DNA of 64,000 nucleotides from Delphinus delphis (taxonomy: Eukaryota > Chordata > Mammalia > Artiodactyla > Delphinidae). Location of the stretch: contig NC_082692.2 of assembly GCF_949987515.2 (NCBI RefSeq), positions 92,203,488 through 92,267,487 of the forward strand. The letters run 5' to 3'. The first letter of the stretch is position 1. Each line of letters starts with the position of its first letter. Made by a program: the position numbers and the translations under genes. Of the stretch, positions 1-11,730 are shown piece by piece. The notes under the pieces were generated by a model that was not told the DNA's origin, did no database searches, and saw nothing but the letters and a program-made list of their open reading frames with translations.

Positions 1-2386
1 GATTATTATTGGTATCAGGGTCAATGATTACATCGATCAAGGGGGAAAATATATTCTCTTTAAACAGGAAGATTATCCAGAAGTCTCTATTACCTTTGGA
101 CGGTGTTTGCAGCTCATTTGGAATCAGCTACCATTTGTAATCTAAGTCTCTAAAGGATCTGAGATTGTGCAAAAAGTTTAAATTGAAGAATTTTAAAAAA
201 TGTATCACCAGATTCTCCAAAATCTTATTTTAAATGTAAAAGTAAAAATAAGCAAATAATAGTATTTTTTCCAGAAAGTATTTATCCATATGCAAATAAG
301 TTCAACAAGGAATAATATGCTCTCCTGGTTAGAAAACTACAGTAAATCAGAGCTTATTTTAAAAGTGGTTATCTGCATCAAAAAATAAATAAATAAATCA
401 CCTTAGAGTTTAATGATTTCTATAGTACATTAAAATTTATGCACCTTTAAGAACAAATCAAGTGAAAAGAATTCTTCATGAAAAGTTTAACAAAGTGGTA
501 GTAAAATCTTCATTTTACAAGCACTTCTTAAAATGTCTCAGTAAGCATTTCTAAGTTGACTCTTAAAGTCTGGAAGTAGATTCTGTAAAAGACAGCAGTC
601 ATTGAATTTGACTGATGGGGCATCTTTTTCTAAGCCATCCTTCATCCTTTTATGACATCTCTGCTAAGCTAAAGCTGTAAGAACCGACACAAACAGGAGA
701 AGCTATTTCCACTCTCCACCCCCAAATCACTTTTTAAGCAGTATTGGCCTTCTCCCCCTCCCCCACAGGTACGCCCACTCACCACCCTTTCACAGAAGGA
801 TGTCAATCCTTCCTCGCTAGCTCAGGGTTTTTTAAAGTATAGGATTTTGCACCTAACTGCATAGCTCCACCAAGGCCTCCACAGGGAGTATAACTACATG
901 CTGCTCAATACTTCTTCTAAAAGTATTGACACAATGTTAATGGATAATTGACTGAAAGGCTAATAATTGACGTTCCTCTGGATATGCTAAATTCTGTCGA
1001 CTGGTCTCTTGCAGAACTGCTCTTACTGACTTCATGTGGCAGGATGCCAACAGCCTTTATTGAGGGTCGGAATGAATGAAATGAAAAACAGCCCATGAAA
1101 CTGCGTCCTGGAAAAGAATGGTTTAGACAGACTCATTTGTCAAATTTCTCTCCCATTTCCCTACTAGAAACAGTCAATGCTTCTGAACAGTGAGATTATT
1201 CCTTACAGACAGTACAAGCCATACATCTAATCATATTTCCCTCTTTGCAGTGGTGGTTCTTGGGCAGAGCCAAATGTCCAGTCTACTTCTGCTGCACACT
1301 TAGTGTGTCTAAGCTCTCTCGACTTATTTTTCCCTTCACCTTACTTTCCTTACCTATTGTTCATTTATCTTCCCTCTTTGTAAGCTTCATTAAATCCTTT
1401 CTGGAACAAAACAAGTATAAATAAATGAATTGTTCTATACATGAAGAAATATGCTGGGCTCATGAGAGATACTGTAATCTTCAGGGTTTGAGAATATGCT
1501 TCATTCTGCCAGTGAGGAAATAACCAGAGGTCAGGTTTCACAGAGACACTTTAGACTTAAGACTTCTTTATCATAACATTTTATAAATGTAACATTTTGA
1601 AAATACAGGTACATGTAAAAGATAGAAAGTTTTTTGTATTCTCCCTTTCACACTTAATAAGAACAGGATTTCTTTACATGTACATAATATATCTACAATA
1701 AATTTCAATATCTATTAATATTATGTGACAATTTTTGGAATTATCTCTGCAAGTTTTTTGCCAAATTTCTGCTTTTAACTTTGTGAAGACTCAAATAGAA
1801 CTGTAAGGTAATAGCATTTTTTAAAAACATGAGAGAATATATAAGAATTCAGATAATCTTCAAATTTAAAAATTCTTTTAAAAAATCAATGGAAGACTCT
1901 CTCCCAAAGGCCATTTTTCATTGATTTATCATTTATGACTTTCTTATCCCCAAAAAGGATCTGAGGTAACTCACAATAAAAATACATATATGCATTTGTA
2001 TTATCAGATAAATGTGAAAGAGGTAAAAGCCAAGGAGAAAACACATAACTGCATTCAAAACCTAAATTCGGCACTGATTTTCCTGACACCTAAAGCTAAC
2101 AGGGAAACAAAATGGATTACAAATTTTTCAATATCTGATAAGAGAAAAATACATAAATTTTTCCACTGCTTAAAAGGAAACCACCAAATTTTAAATCTAA
2201 AAATTAACCCTGGTTTTTAAATTGGAGAGAGATGTTTTCAGGCAATATTGTAATATATTGCATTTTGTCATTTTTGTTTCATTCTGTTTGTTGGAATTAG
2301 AAACTGTCTCAGCCAAAAGCTGCTTGGAATACAGATGAGATATATGACCTGCCGTGCTGACTTAACAGTATTTCTGTTTTTTGCAG
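1..2386 (+). other. SETMAR: SETMAR intron 1 (3' part)
   Basis: This stretch precedes the SETMAR SET-domain exon and ends in a pyrimidine-rich tract and an AG acceptor at 2385-2386. The short first coding exon, which in the human gene carries the protein start, was not recognised here and probably lies upstream of the window. The sequence is AT-rich and I recognise no clear interspersed repeat. The open frames at 1886-2089 and 1990-2220 overlap on opposite strands and show no family motif, so they are treated as chance. Confidence 0.7.
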
Positions 2387-3226
2387 TATACTCCTGATCA
2401 TGTAGCCGGGCCTGGAGGAGACACTGATCCCACTCTGATAACCTTTCCCGGATGCGTTTGTCTCAAAACTCCCTGCCTCCCTGGAACTTGCTCCTGTCTC
2501 CGTCGTGAGAAGAACTATGATGATAATTTATGCCTCAGACACATAGGATCAGAAGCAAAGTGCGCTGAGCCAGTTTTCGAATGCAATGTCCTGTGTCAGT
2601 GCAGCGACCACTGCAGGAACAGAGTGGTCCAGCGGGGTCTGCAGTTCCACCTCCAGGTGTTCAAGACAGATCGCAAAGGCTGGGGACTTCGTACCTTGGA
2701 CTTTATACCAAAAGGACGGTTTGTCTGTGAATATGCTGGCGAGGTTTTAGGATTCCCGGAAGTACAGAGAAGAATTCAGTTACAAACAATACACGATTCG
2801 AATTACATTATAGCCGTCAGGGAGCATGTTTATAATGGGCAGGTAATGGAAACGTTCATTGATCCTACCTCTGTAGGAAATATTGGAAGATTCCTTAACC
2901 ATTCTTGTGAGCCAAACCTATTGATGATTCCTGTCCGAGTCAACTCGATGGTACCAAAGTTGGCACTTTTTGCAGCCAAAGACATTGTGCCAGAAGAAGA
3001 GCTCTCTTATGACTATTCAGGAAGATTTCTTAATCTGCTGGATAGTGAAGACAAAGAAAGGTTGGATAATGGGAAATTAAGGAAACCTTGTTATTGTGGT
3101 GCTGAATCATGTGCTGCGTTCCTGCCTTATGACAGCTCACTGTACTGCCCCTTAGAAAAGCCAAACACGAGTGAGGAAGGAAAAGTAGAGCAGAAGCGTG
3201 TCTGGCCTCGCAGTGGACGAGAATGA
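2387..3226 (+). CDS. SETMAR: SETMAR exon 2: histone-lysine N-methyltransferase SET domain
   Basis: The exon encodes 279 residues and a stop. It matches the SET half of SETMAR, a nuclear histone H3 methyltransferase reported to act on H3K36. In exon numbering, a cysteine-rich pre-SET zinc region covers about residues 23-76 (CVC at 23-25, CLPGTCSC at 30-37, CNVLCQC at 66-72). The SET domain runs from about 95 to 213, with the cofactor-binding motif NHSC at 171-174 and the catalytic YDY at 208-210. The post-SET motif CYCGAESC at 235-242 supplies the last zinc ligands. Every key residue is present and there is no internal stop, so the enzyme looks functional. The start at 2387 is the splice acceptor, because the human exon also begins with YTPDHV. 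The exon ends at a TGA (3224-3226) with no transposase coding sequence behind it. This is the two-exon, SET-only form known in non-anthropoid mammals. The last 20 or so residues diverge from human. Confidence 0.95.
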   Translation, partial: YTPDHVAGPGGDTDPTLITFPGCVCLKTPCLPGTCSCLRREKNYDDNLCLRHIGSEAKCAEPVFECNVLCQCSDHCRNRVVQRGLQFHLQVFKTDRKGWGLRTLDFIPKGRFVCEYAGEVLGFPEVQRRIQLQTIHDSNYIIAVREHVYNGQVMETFIDPTSVGNIGRFLNHSCEPNLLMIPVRVNSMVPKLALFAAKDIVPEEELSYDYSGRFLNLLDSEDKERLDNGKLRKPCYCGAESCAAFLPYDSSLYCPLEKPNTSEEGKVEQKRVWPRSGRE

Positions 3227-4425
3227 GGAGGAATCGAGCGTGTTTGGCTCAGCCCTTCCTGGGTTCCCCTCTTACAAGCAGCTCACCCTCAGGGTCAGTC
3301 TCTGCTCTGTGGTAAGGAGCTTGCCCCTCACTGTAGGGGAGCCCAGTGGTTGTAACTTAGGAATGTGGCAGAGACTACAGATTGTCCAGCAACACTCTCT
3401 CTCCCCTTCTATCATAGAATTCTCGGTTTTTAGCTGGGTACATGACTGCCGAGAATGCTCACTTTTCCTAGTGAGATGTGGCTAAGGGACTATGTCATAG
3501 CTAGTGGGATATGAGGGAAAACGTTGTGCCCTTAAGTGGAGCTATCCTTCCCTTATCCCACTCTTTTTTCTTCTTGGCTGGAATGTATACATGATAACTG
3601 GAGCTGAAGCATCCACGCCATACCCCAAAATAACCTTGGAGAAGGAAGCCACACATAGCAAATCAGCAAAATTGAAAGGAGTCTGGAGGCTGTACACTGT
3701 CCAACACTCTACCAGCCCTGATCTGACACCTCTGGACTATTCGGTGAGAAACTGTGTCTTCGTCATTTATGCCACTGTTATTTTGAACTTTCTAGTACTA
3801 GCACCAAACCTAATCAGTGATCCAAGGAAACCCTGATGGCTGAATACCTAAACCTTCCTTTCCAGTCAATTTTATCAGTAATAAGGCTGGTATTTTCATT
3901 TCTGTATGACTCCAGCAGTTAATTTCTCATCTGTTTCTAAATATATCAAGGAAAACGGCATGATTAATTATCACCTGCTAAAACCCTAATGATTATCACC
4001 AATAGTGAAAAATATAACCATGAGAATGACTTCCACGTATAACAAAAAGTCATAAAAGGAAACAAATTGTAAAATTTTTGCTATATACCTGCTGTACTTC
4101 AAGGCTTGTGAAGTTATGCTTCAAACAGCCTCACTTCATGTATTAACGACATGAAAATAACCCTGTCAACACCACCAAAGGTGATGGGAGTTTTATAATT
4201 CAATTTAAACTTCTGGAGAGGCAAAAATCTATTATTTCTTTTTCTAGTATATTTAGACCCTACCACCAGGAGACTCTGTGCTTTCAAAGTTATATCATAG
4301 GGACCCATGTTATATATAACACTCTACTCCTGTATGATATCATAAGTAGGATACTTGTACATTTTAAGTGAATGAAATGTATGGTATGTGAATCATATCT
4401 CAATAAAACTGTTAAAATAATAACT
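3227..4425 (+). other. SETMAR: SETMAR 3' UTR and flank, end not fixed
   Basis: Transcript sequence should continue past the stop. A reading frame at 3198-3485, in another phase, resembles the human segment between SET and transposase domains (ENEEESSVFGSA). From about 4290 to 4425 the sequence looks like the 3' end of an old L1, and the AATAAA at 4402-4407 belongs to it, so it may or may not serve as the SETMAR polyadenylation signal. Another AATAAA-like site lies near 5495. No mariner terminal repeat or transposase was recognised. Confidence 0.5.
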
Positions 4426-4927
4426 ATGTTAGGGTTTGCATATTCACATAACATTATCAGGAATGGTTCCATGTGAATAGATGATAGTAGAGTACACATA
4501 AAATGCCCCAAACTACAAATGTGCAGTGTCTAAAACAGAATGAATTTTTCCTCCAAACTCATCATTTCTCCCTGCCAGCCTTCCTCTATAACTGATTTCT
4601 CTGAAGCAGTCCTGCTTTTTGTAAGGCAGCTTGTATCTCTCATTTTAAAATGGCCTTTCTCCTCCTCACAGGGGCTTCTAGTAACTGAGCTACTTAAGAG
4701 GCAATAAGGAAATGGTCAGAAGGAACATGAGTGGCTCACTGTTTGATGTTCCAGATACCCTTTCCTTCTTCCTTGTGCTCCGTATCTATTGAATATCACC
4801 GTCTGTGTATCAGAAATACTCCAGTTAGGACACGAGCAGCATCCTCCATCTTGATGTCTCTTCCAAGACAGAACTCACTGAATATAGACCCTTGGAGTTT
4901 TTTGTACTCACACACAAGTTTATTCTT

Positions 4928-5133
4928 TTTTTTTTTTTTTTGCGGTATGCGGGCCTCTCACTGTTGTGGCCTCTCCCGTTGCAGAGCACAGGCTCCGGAT
5001 GCGCAGGCTCAGCGGCCATGGCTCACGGGCCCAGCCGCTCCGCGGCATGTGGGATCTTCCCGGAGCGGGGCATGAACCCGCGTCCGCTACATCGGCAGAC
5101 GGACTCTCAACCACTGTGCCACCAGGGAAGCCC
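4928..5133 (-). mobile_element. CHR-type tRNA-derived SINE
   Basis: A reverse-oriented cetacean CHR SINE of about 200 bases. It reads as a poly(T) tract, the GC-rich body, and the complement of the head CTTCCCTGGTGGCACAGTGG at its right end. A pol III B-box-like stretch lies in the head. It is flanked by a perfect 15-base target duplication, CACAAGTTTATTCTT, at 4913-4927 and 5134-5148, showing a fairly recent L1-mediated insertion. Confidence 0.93.
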
Positions 5134-5148
5134 CACAAGTTTATTCTT

Positions 5149-6010
5149 AAATAGCAATGTAGCCTGGAAATAAGATTCCTAAAGAAAGAGTTGAAGACTC
5201 TTCCAAGTCTTTTCTAGGTAGTGAGTTAGCTGCATTTACTTAATTGCCATGTTCCTAAGAAAGTTGACACTTCTACTTTTGAGAGCAAACATTAAAAGAT
5301 ATACTTCTGCTTGACTATTATCCTAATATAAAAAACATAACTTTTTTACAATTATAAATTAGTATAAAATTAGAATTTTAAAAGGTGTTATGTGTCTTCA
5401 TGGAATTAAAACATAAAAATGGCTCTGAAGTCAATTTCCACTGAATTCACTAAGAATGTGGAAACGTGTACCTTGGAAACTGTTTTGGCCCAAGAATAAT
5501 AAAGATCATACTTGGAGGACAAAACTTTTCAAATCTTTTTTAAATTAATGTTTTTAAATTTAAAATTAATATTCACAAAATATCAGTGGCTGATAGATTT
5601 TGTTCTTGGCTAAATGGAAAATTTTGCCTTAATTGAAATGAATATTCAGAGATTATTTTTCTCCCTCCCTGTTTTCAATATTAAGCCCCAATACTGCCTA
5701 ACTCTGAAGCATAAGGCAGGAGTGGATTAAGTACATCAACGGTAGACTAATTTGCATAGAACAGAGGATTTTATCTTAAACTCAGGAAGATCTCATTTAA
5801 AAAGGGGGAAAAAAATCTCCCAAAGTTGTTTTCATTCCCTTGAGTGTTCAAATAATGTTCCCTGTGTAACATATTCCTTATTACATATTCCTCTCCAGTG
5901 TGTTAGTGTTCAGCAAGTTACTGAACCTCTGACTCTGAATTCCCTTTTCTGGATACAGCATTTTTGGGAGAATCAAATAAGTTAACACTTGTAAAGCGTT
6001 TAAACAATGA
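5149..6010. other. Intergenic, no feature seen
   Basis: AT-rich single-copy-looking DNA. The frame at 5752-5985 has no recognisable motif. Nothing else is supported. Confidence 0.4.
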
Positions 6011-6014
6011 TGCA

Positions 6015-6665
6015 GCACTAAGACAGCTATAACCAAAAAGACAACTACAAGTGTTGACAAGGATGTGGAGAAATTAGAACCTTCGTATATTGCTGGTAGA
6101 GTTGTAAAATTGCACAAGTACTTTGTAAAGCCATTTGGTTAGTTCCTTAAAATGTTACACATAGAGTAACCACCTGTCCCAGTAACTCCATTCCTAGGTA
6201 ACAGACCCAAGAGAAACGAAAACATGTCCCACCAAAAACTGTATGCAATCTTTATAGTGGCATTATTGGTAATAGCGAAAAAGTAGACACAAACCAAATG
6301 TCCACTGACTGATGAATGAATAAACAATATGTGGTATCTATATCACAGAGTATTATTCAACCAGGAAAAGGAGTGAAGTGCTGACACATGCCACAACATA
6401 GATAAACCTTGAAAATACTATGTTAAATGAAAGAAGCCAGACACAAACAGCCACAAATTGTATGATCCTATTTATATGAAATGTCCAGAATAAGCAACTA
6501 TAGACACATAAAGTAGATTAATGGTTGCCAGGGGCTGGTGGAGAGGGAGGTATAGGAAGTGATTGCTAATGGGTTCAGAGTTTCTTTTTAGGGTGAATAT
6601 ACTAAAAACCCCTTTCATGTGATGACTGTCGTGTTACATGATTTATATCTCCATAAAGCTGTCAT
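6015..6665 (+). mobile_element. Old L1 3' fragment
   Basis: The text matches the well-known 3' part of mammalian L1: the GTTGACAAGGATGTGGAGAA segment near 6050, the ACCAAATGTCCACTGACTGATG segment near 6292 and the GGTTGCCAGGGGCTGG segment near 6523. All frames are broken. It is a 5'-truncated, diverged copy in sense orientation. Confidence 0.75.
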
Positions 6666-7395
6666 AAGAAAATGAAACAAGAAGATACGGGTGCCTCTCA
6701 CTTGGAAACTGGTAACCTGTAACTGTGAACGTTGCTCTCACGAATAAACACTCTCAGATCCCAAGGAAATTCTTCTCCACTTGCTTTATGTCCTCAAAAC
6801 AAAACATGACCGCGTCTAAGGTTGTGATTTTTTTGTGGCTATCACCACTATCAGAGACCAGTGAGATTTTGAACAGTAGGAGTGCTTAATTTGGTAAGAA
6901 CATGGATGGATTAATTAGTCAGATCCTTCCTCTCAGACAGCATGAATGCAATTCTCAAATAACAAAGTAATGTTTCCTTGTAGTATTGAATATCAACTTT
7001 CTTGCCTCTCTTTCTGTTCAAGTTTGTGGTTCCAGTGATTTGTGTGGTTCCTCACGAATCAGCACAGTATTCGTTACAGTTGCACATGGAGACAGAAGTA
7101 TTTTGCAATATTAAGCAATTCATATTAATTTTACATTTGTAAATGTGTGCGTCTAGAGGTTTGATATTGGTTCTTCACATTACTTCACATTACTTAGTTC
7201 TTCTCATAACATTTAAGAGAGTTAAAATGACAACATAAGTGATAGCAGTTTATATGATGTAATTAATATATTTTCTGCAATGATAATTCATCAGATATGA
7301 TATCATTACAATGTTTGGACATGATAAGTAAATTTCATGATTTATTTTCAACTCTGTTTCAGCGGAGTAAAGCTTTCTTAAAATGACATTAATAC
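6666..7395. other. Intergenic, no feature seen
   Basis: AT-rich sequence without recognisable gene, RNA or repeat. Confidence 0.35.
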
Positions 7396-7600
7396 GGCTT
7401 CCCTGGTGGCACAGTGGTTGAGAGTCCACCTGCCGATGCAGGGGACACGGGTTCGTGCCCCGGTCCGGGAGGATCCCACATGCCGCGGAGCGGCTGGGCC
7501 CGTGAGCCATGGCCGCTGAGCCTGCGCGTCTGGAGCCTGTGCTCCACAAGGGGAGAGGCCGCAACAGTGAGAGGCCCGCGTACCGCAAAAAACAAAGAGC
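7396..7600 (+). mobile_element. CHR-type tRNA-derived SINE
   Basis: Full body in sense orientation. It starts with GGCTTCCCTGGTGGCACAGT, carries the B box GGGTTCGTGCCCCGG, continues through GCCGCGGAGCGGCTGGGCCC and ends in a short A-rich tail. I saw no clear target duplication. The overlapping frames on both strands (7250-7829) are products of this element. Confidence 0.92.
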
Positions 7601-8504
7601 TACAATAACTCAGAAAGGATGGTCTCATTTGGTATCATTGTTAACAGAACATCAACCATGTGAAAATCTTGTTTATAACAGCACAATTTATGATTTTACT
7701 GAAAGGACAATAAGAAGAATTATTTTTTGGCATAAATATGTAAAAAATTATGAATCACATAGTTCATTATTTTATTATTCATCCAAACATTGCCAACTCA
7801 GTTGGATGCCCAGGAATGAGCAAAGATAATTAAATTTAGTCACATATGATATTTTGCCAACTTCACTCATATAAAAACCCTAACTTTATACATGTTTTCC
7901 ATTCTTGTGGCTATGAAGACATTTTTGTCAAACTTGATTTATAACTTTTAAATATTTCTACATATTGCCTGTGGATTTCCCATAAGCTGTCCTGGCCTCG
8001 ATGCTTATAAAGGGAGGGAAGAAACTAGCTTCCCTGGTAAGGCTGTTAAGGGACTCACATAAAATAATGGATTTATATAGGCTATAAAGTACTATATAAA
8101 TTTGGTTATCATTACAGGCATATTTCTGGGTTTACACTCTGCTACACAGAACCGAACGCACACGTTATCATATTATCATAGTCAAGATTCATTTAGAGTC
8201 CATATAATGGTAAGTCTTTCTTGGTGGTAAATGTTATGGAAGTATTAGAATAAGCTCCCAAAGGAGTTCTGTTAATCAATTAAATAAAAGGATACTTGTC
8301 TTTGATCATTTAATTATAGCCAAATTATGAACAGAATCTGAAGAACATCCTTGGAGCTCCCTTTTACTTTATAACTACTTGGGATTTCCCTGGGATGATA
8401 AAAAGCCTTGCTAGTTTTGTATATATTGTTAGTCGGTTAATGGCCTTAGTTTTTGCCTCACTGCCCAAAGCTACAAGTCATCCGTACCTCTACCTCCTCC
8501 TCTC
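7601..8504. other. Intergenic, no feature seen
   Basis: AT-rich sequence with no recognised repeat or gene. The frame at 8395-8862 starts here but mostly covers the L2-like segment that follows. Confidence 0.35.
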
Positions 8505-9355
8505 CATAACCAATCAGTCACCAAGTCCTATAAATTCCCTGCCCTACACATCTCTCAAATCTGTTCCGGTTTGCCCCGTTATTGTTTTATGCCATGCTTC
8601 CATCATTTCTTCCCGGCAACAGCCTCTCGGCCTCACCATCCCCACAGTGCATCCTCTGCCTTTAAAGCCTTCAGTGACTTCTCATCACACTCAGGACAGA
8701 GCCCAAACTTCTCAAGATGACCAGAAGGCCCCTGCCCCCCTCTCCGCCTCATCTCTCACTCATCTTCTCACTCCGAGGTCCACCTTGAAAAGCCATGTGC
8801 CCTCTCACCCTCCCCTTCCCAACCACGACATCTCCTATGCTGCTTGTTTACATGGCTACTAGGCAGCTAAAATAACAAGACAGCCAGTAATATATTCTGT
8901 TTTTTTCCCTGTCTCTTCTTCCTTCCTTCCCCCCTTCTCCTATTTCTATTTGCTGCTAGCTGGCTAGCCAGCACTTCCATCAGCCTGCTGTCTCCTTGTC
9001 ATTCATCTTCCTTCGGCCACCTGCCCAGCCTTGTCCTCACTGCCAAATCTCCACAGCTGAACTGGGAAAATACAAATTACTTGATCTACCACAATACCAT
9101 CCCTGCTGTGTACTGCTCTGCTAACTTTGGTTAGTCGTCTGGTCCAGACATACTCAATGCTCCCTGTTTATAAGGGCAGCCAGTTACACAGTGCTGATGC
9201 CACTGATTCCAACCTCACATGTCCCATGGCCTCTGCTCACCATGTCCCTCTCTGACCAGCCCACCCTCCACCCTCCCTCCATCCCTAGACCACTTCTGTC
9301 TTCTTTTTCTAACCTACCACCAGCTCAAAGCATTTGTACATAGTAGGCAGACACA
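8505..9355 (+). mobile_element. L2-like fragment
   Basis: The pyrimidine-rich text resembles the 3' coding end and tail of L2. It contains a CTTCAGTGACTTCTCATCACAC stretch near 8670, followed by the CCCCTGCCCCCCTCTCCGCC region near 8730, and ends near CATTTGTACATAGTAGGCAG at 9331-9350. It is strongly diverged. It accounts for the 155-residue open frame at 8395-8862, which is proline- and serine-rich and carries no domain. Confidence 0.55.
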
Positions 9356-10009
9356 GAAAAGGGCCTCCAAACAAATCTAAGACATAGTTCTCCTAGCCTG
9401 TATTTAAATATAATTGAATTCCCTCAATTAGAGCTTCCATTTACCCTCAAGGCAAAGTGGGTTTGTTTTTGTTGTTTATTTTGGAAGTGTCTGCTTGCTT
9501 GCCAATCTGTTTCTCCTGCTTTCCCCAAGACTTAAAAATAAACTCTTTCCCCTTTCCTCTGCAGTAACCAACCTACCTCTTCCCCACACCTCCTCCCCCA
9601 ATTGTACACTCATCGGAATGCATTCTCCGCTCTTTTGAGGGTGGAAATAAGCATGGTTCAAAGACTAATCCTAGATCTTCAACAAACACCAGACCTCCCA
9701 CTACCCTAACTTGCCCTGCAGAAATTGCTCCCAAATTTTTGACTAGTTTAAGACCATTTTAGCTACTAAATTGTTGATTTTTTTTTGGCTAGTGAGAGAA
9801 CTTACAATAACCTAATATTTAGTATCACTACCCTTTCAGAAAGAGAAGGCACAGGGAAGGGGGACACATACCCCTTAAAATCTCTCAGCAGTTCTTAAAA
9901 TGAAATCAGTGTAGCTTTAAAAACAACATGACACCTGGTTCTTATTTTTCTTCGCCAAGACCAGTACTTGGGAAGTGGTTCTGGTTGATCCACCCACTCA
10001 TCTAAACAA
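9356..10009. other. Intergenic, no feature seen
   Basis: No gene or repeat recognised. The small frame at 9476-9661 on the minus strand has no motif. Confidence 0.35.
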
Positions 10010-10480
10010 CTGTTATTTGTTCATTAATTCAATTCATTCATTCATTCACAAACATTTATCAAGTATCTAGTATGTGCTGGGTGGTGTGAAGTCAAGTCCC
10101 TGAATTCATATTTAATTCAGCAAATGTTTCCAAGCACCTACTATGCTACATTCTGGAGAAATAGAGACCAAAAGCCATCTTCATTCCCAAAGTGTTTAGA
10201 GTCCAATAAGGGGAAAAAAATTAGAGTGAGAGGGTCTCAAGGGTCTACACATTATGTCTATACTTCTTAAGTCTTCGAAACACTTTAATTTGGTATGTGT
10301 GTACAAATTTGGCATTTGTGTGATGGATTTATGCCTAGCTCCTCTGTTGGACTTGAGGACTGGGACCAGATCTAATTTTGCTCACCAGTTTCTCTCTAGC
10401 TACTTAATACTTAGTAGTATTAATACTAGTAGTATTAATACTAGTAATCTCTAGATACTTAATGGGTATCACTGAGTGAA
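10010..10480 (+). mobile_element. L2-like 3' fragments with a 15-base tandem duplication
   Basis: The TTCATTCATTCATTCAC and ACATTTATCAAGTATCTAGT segments and the later GAGGACTGGGACCAGAT segment look like L2 3' ends. At about 10413-10447 the unit AGTAGTATTAATACT is repeated just over twice; its core AGTATTAATACT is also self-complementary. Confidence 0.5.
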
Positions 10481-10509
10481 TGAACTATATAGTGTGATGA
10501 ACCTGACAT

Positions 10510-10810
10510 CTTTAGGATGAAGTCCAAATTCTTTATGGGAGCACCTTAATGCCTTCCACAGTCTAGCTTTTCAGCAAACCCCCACTGCTCACTTCTCATT
10601 CTATGACCTATAGTCCCTCTGGGTAGCTCTCCATTTCCTCATCAGGCCTTGGGGGAAGTTCTGCTGATGCTGCTCTCCTCCTTCAGGACAACTCCCCTCT
10701 CCCACCCTTCCACCCCTCCCTTCATTGCTTAGTGACTTCTTTCCCATCCTTCTTGAAAGTCTCAACTCAAATCCCACTTCCTCTGTGAGGCACGTGTTTG
10801 GGTTCCCTGG
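10510..10810 (+). mobile_element. L2-like fragment
   Basis: The run ATGAAGTCCAAATTCTTTAT and the following pyrimidine-rich stretch resemble the L2 segment just upstream of its 3' end, ending in CCCACTTCCTCTGTGAGGC near 10774-10792. It is diverged and has no intact frame. Confidence 0.5.
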
Positions 10811-11159
10811 AGAGCACACTCAGAGGAAGGTTGGAGTGCAGGAAGATTAGCAGGGGATGCCGCTGGGATTAGCACCTGTGATCGAATGGAAGGGAAGGAA
10901 GCGGGATGGGCAAAGTAGAACTTGGGCTGTAATGAAATCTCAACAAAGACCACAGCCAACCCACAAGGAGCCCTGAGGCTGGGGTGGCCTTTCAGGGCTG
11001 CCTCTACTAGCTGTAGTGAGAGGCAGAGCCTTTATAGTCCTGCATCAGCCAGTCACTGGACGCAGACCGCCTGTGGAAAGGGAGCTGATAGCACTCTCAG
11101 CGGCCGAGGAATAAATCCTTCAAGCCTTCGGAGGGATGTGCGCAGAGCACACAGCATTC

Positions 11160-11335
11160 ACTACACCAATATTCTCAAATTTCAGCACCCATCGAAACCA
11201 CCCAGAGGGCTTGTCAAAACAAGAGTTTTGAGTCAGTCAGAGTTTTTTGAGTTAGTAGATCTGGGGTGGGGCCTGACAATCTGCATTTCTAATAAGTGGC
11301 CAGGTGATGCTGATGATGCTTTGAGGGATCACAAT
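11160..11335 (-). mobile_element. MER5-like hAT fragment
   Basis: The segment includes AAACCACCCAGAGGGCTTGT, GGGTGGGGCCTGACAATCTG-like text and GGTGATGCTGATGATGCT, which are landmarks of the non-autonomous MER5 family. The terminal repeats are too worn to fix the edges, so strand and limits are tentative. Confidence 0.55.
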
Positions 11336-11510
11336 GATTACATTGTAACCGCGACACGCTGTAACCACATAAAGCCTTCACCCGCGTAATTTCTGACCAT
11401 TCACATTGCTCTTACCATGTGCTGCCTTGTGCTGTGTTATTTCTGTGTGTCATCTTTTTGAGTCTCATCCTTTTAAGAACACCAAGCTCTACAGACCATG
11501 TTATGGTTTA

Positions 11511-11686
11511 TGTTTGTTATGGACCGAATGCATCCCTCCCCCCTGCTCCCAAATTCATACATCAAAGCCTTAGGTCCTAATGTGATATTATCTGGAAGTA
11601 GAACTCTTTGGGAGGTAATTAACTTTAGATGAGCTCAAAGGAGTCAGACCCTCATGATGGGATTAGTGCCCTTATAACAAGAGAAA

Positions 11687-11730
<44 letters not shown>

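Noticed and set aside
4402..4407. AATAAA as the SETMAR polyadenylation signal
   Set aside because: It lies in an L1 3' end. Use by SETMAR is possible but unsupported, so it is mentioned only within the flank entry.
4731..5173. Several overlapping open frames rich in R, G, S and P
   Set aside because: They lie within a CHR SINE. The same peptides (SGHGSRAQPL and similar) recur at every copy in the window.
7396..7470. tRNA-like A and B boxes
   Set aside because: They belong to tRNA-derived SINEs. No cloverleaf with paired acceptor stem is present, so no tRNA gene is called.
8395..8862. A 155-codon open frame
   Set aside because: It falls mainly on an L2-like pyrimidine-rich segment, has no domain, start context or splice support, and its S/P/L content is explained by base composition.
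3227..10000. Mariner transposase downstream of SETMAR
   Set aside because: No transposase-like frame or terminal repeat was found, as expected outside anthropoid primates.
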